Below are positions 61,505-64,000 of a DNA stretch of 64,000 nt, one piece after another. The notes beneath the pieces were generated by a model. That model did not search any database, had not been told where the DNA came from, and saw only the letters and a list, made by a program, of their open reading frames with translations. The stretch is from the NCBI GenBank assembly GCA_036245525.1, contig BTPG01000004.1, forward strand, positions 232,402,764-232,466,763, written 5' to 3'. A program made the translations under genes and the position numbers. This DNA comes from Semisulcospira habei (lineage: Eukaryota; Mollusca; Gastropoda; Semisulcospiridae). How positions within the stretch are numbered: the stretch's first letter is position 1; each line of letters begins with the position of its first letter.

Positions 61505-63080
61505 TGACTGCTGATGCCGGTGTAGTATGTCATGAAATCATTGGGCGGACTGTTTGATGACTTACTAATGATCGTTGTCGTGGCATGTTGTGGCTGATGC
61601 CGGTCTAGTATGTCATGAAATCATTGCGCAGACTGACGACTGACTAATGATCATTGTCGTGGCATGTTGTGGTTGATGCCGGTGTAGTATGTCATGAAAT
61701 CATTGCGCGGACTATTTGACGACTGACTAATGATCATTGTCGTGGCATGTTGTGGCTGATGCCGGTCTAGTATGTCATGAAATCATTGCGCGGACTGTTT
61801 GACGACTGACTAATGATCATTGTCGTGGCATGTTGTGGCTGATGCCGGTGTAGTATGTCATGAAAACATTGGGCGGACTGTTTGACGACTGACTAATGAT
61901 CATTGTCGTGGCATGTTGTGGCTGATGTGGTGTAGTATGTCATGAAATCATTGCGCGGACTGTTTGATGACTGACTAATGATCATTGTCGTGGCATGTTG
62001 TGGCTGATGTGGTGTAGTATGTCATGAAATCATTGCGCGTTCTGTTTGACGAGTGACTAATGATCGTTGTCGTGGCATGTTGTGGCTGATGCCGGTGTAG
62101 TATGTCATGAAATCATTGGGCGGACTGTTTGACGACTGACTAATGATCGTTGTTGTGGCATGTTGTGGCTGATGCCGGTGTAGTATGTCATGAAATCATT
62201 GCGCGGACTGTTTGATGACTGACTAATGATCGTTGTCGTGGCATGTTGTGGCTGATGCCGGTGTAGTATGTCATGAAATCATTGCGCGGACTGTTTGACG
62301 ACTGACTAATGATTGTTGTCGTGGCATGTTGTGGCTGAGGCTGGTGTAGTATCTCATGAAATCATTGCGCGAACTGTTTGACGACTGACTAATGATCGTT
62401 GTCGTGGCATGTTGTGGCTGATGCCGGTGTAGTATGTCATGAAATCATTGCGCGGACTGTTTGATTACTGACTAATAATCATTGTCATGTCATGTTGTGG
62501 CTGATGCCGGTGTAGTGTGTCATGAAATCATTGCACGGACTGTTTGAGGACTGACTAATGATCGTTGTCGTAGCATGTTGTGGCTGATGCCGGTGTAGTG
62601 CGTCATGAAATCATTGCACGGACTGTTTGAGGACTGACTAATGATCGTTGTCGTGGCATGTTGTGGCTGATGCCGGTGTAGTGCGTCATGAAATCATTGC
62701 ACGGACTGTTTGAGGACTGACTAATGATCGTTGTCGTGGCATGTTGTGGCTGATGCCGGTGTAGTATGTCATGAAATCATTGCGCGGACTGTTTGACGAC
62801 TGACTAATGATTGTTGTCGTGGCATGTTGTGGCTGATGCCGGTGTAGTATGTCATGAAATCATTGCGCGGACTGTTTGACGACTGACGAATGATCGTCGT
62901 GGCATGTTGTGGCTGATGCCGGTGTAGTATGTCATGAAATCATTGCGCAGACTGTTTGACGATTGACTTATGATCGTTGTCGTGGCATGTTGTGACTTAT
63001 GATGATGTGTAGTATGTCATGAAATCATTGCGCAGACTGTTTGATGACTGACTAATGATCGTTCTCGTGGCATGTTGTGA
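61505..63080 (+). repeat. ~83-bp satellite-like array, ~19 copies
   Basis: Unit GTGGCTGATGCCGGTGTAGT, ATGTCATGAAATCATTGCGC, GGACTGTTTGACGACTGACT, AATGATCGTTGTCGTGGCAT, GTT, with substitutions and 1-9 bp deletions. Begins right where the palindrome-derived array ends. Confidence 0.95.
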
Positions 63081-64000
63081 TTGCTGTCAAAAGAATTTGA
63101 TCATCATAGACACACATTCACTGACACACCCAGATACTACACCTACGTAACACGCATGCACAATTCGCAAGCATTCAAGGAGGCACGCACGCACATGCGT
63201 GACCAAACACACTAACCGTGACACAAGCACATCCATGCCTGTTATTGCACATACGCGTACACACACTCTCACCATGCGGGGCTTGTGATTGCTATAGGTT
63301 CTGAGGTTTAATTCCATTGAATAAACACAAAATGATATTAATTCTATTAGTAATGAATACTGGGAAAAAAAATCCACCAGTTGACACATCAGAATGTTTT
63401 GTTTTTGTTTTTGACGAGTTGTCACGGCGAGTTTTCATTCGCTGAATTATTGCAACACTGACTTTCATTGACAAATTGTCATTCAACAAGTTGTCAGACA
63501 CCCATTGCATCACAGTGATATAATTACAGTTACCCGTATGTAAAAAGCACCATATGTGCGCAGGCACAAGAAGATCAGAGGGTCGGCCGCTATTAGATAA
63601 AATTGTGTGTCAAAATGTTTTTTGTGATGCGCAGTGGTCATGCTTGTCACTTCTCGCTTTCAGCTTCCACTGCTGGCTAGCAGTATTGCGAAAAGGAGGG
63701 CAGAATGCGTCAGTCTCTCTCTACCAGTACACAGCCTCTCCAACAACAAGCCTCATGTAGTGCCTCCTCCCGGCGACACACGGTAACTGAGCACCTCATG
63801 GACTTAGGCTGAGCTACAGGGGACTCAGAGGAGGTCTGGCCCCCAGACACGCGGCATGCAGGCCCACCGGTGTGTGCATAGGCCCTGATGCCCGTGAACC
63901 TGACTCCCAACTATGGGTAAATAGCCCCACTGCCTAGTGGGTGCCTCGGAGGCAAAGGCTAGGGGAGCAAACCCCGACAGAAAAGTAACCAATGACCAAC
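63081..64000. other. No recognised gene
   Basis: A CA-containing stretch (63105-63265) then unique sequence; a GC-richer block from 63750 to the end has only short ORFs. It could be the start of another element but nothing identifies it. Confidence 0.45.

Overview
The window reads as nuclear DNA of an animal, most likely a marine mollusc. It has spliced-gene signals (GT/AG boundaries), C2H2 zinc-finger exons, many non-LTR retrotransposon remains, a Ty3/gypsy LTR element, Tc1/mariner remains, and very dense micro-, mini- and satellite DNA. The mollusc call is inference. It rests on short repeats ending in ...ggcgttaaaccc...(ctaa)n or ...gggacgttaagcaatgtacaatcaatcaa, and on roughly 150-bp repeats carrying AAGGTCAAGGTCA. 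There is no bacterial operon structure.

Layout. 1-11.3 kb: CA/GT microsatellites, a broken LINE ORF2 on the minus strand (0.84-3.4 kb), a short dispersed repeat, a second broken LINE with a nested LINE tail (4.0-5.3 kb), a 462-bp direct duplication (5.45 and 7.5 kb), and several small tandem arrays ending in a G-tract minisatellite (10.07-11.25 kb). 12.0-27.8 kb: a C2H2 zinc-finger gene. It has a short first coding exon (12018-12108), a 12.8-kb intron packed with transposons, and a large exon from 24877 carrying SUMO-consensus motifs, 22-residue repeats and zinc fingers, cut by an assembly gap (26305-26821). Beyond the gap lies a second partial copy. The intron holds an apparently intact two-ORF CR1-like LINE (about 19.4-23.6 kb) and a Tc1/mariner 3' end whose last 23 codons are tandemly repeated.

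27.8-36.6 kb: short dispersed repeats, a LINE with RT plus RNase H, an endonuclease fragment, hairpin repeats and a possible P2X7-C-terminal-like exon pair. 36.7-50.4 kb: a 101-bp satellite (about 59 monomers) interrupted by a young 7.3-kb gypsy element with 1.03-kb LTRs. Its surviving domains (gag with SCAN-like capsid region, protease, integrase zinc finger, then the RNase H C-terminus immediately before the 3' LTR) imply integrase before RT/RNase H, as in Gmr1-type elements. A 1.34-kb LINE is nested in it with a ~46-bp target duplication. 50.4-64 kb: almost entirely tandem arrays and palindromic elements.

The strongest novelty candidate is a family of ~215-bp elements with TTAAC...-type terminal inverted repeats and a perfect central palindrome (40-45-bp arms, 4-bp loop). 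Two subfamilies differ in sequence yet stay perfectly self-complementary. In one copy (59725-61500) one arm has expanded into a ~34-copy satellite, and in another (9737-10066) a flank is triplicated. This looks like a mobile hairpin element seeding satellite DNA. No single host pathway is encoded here; the only host-gene candidates are the zinc-finger gene, the P2X7-like exon and a speculative first exon at 54117.
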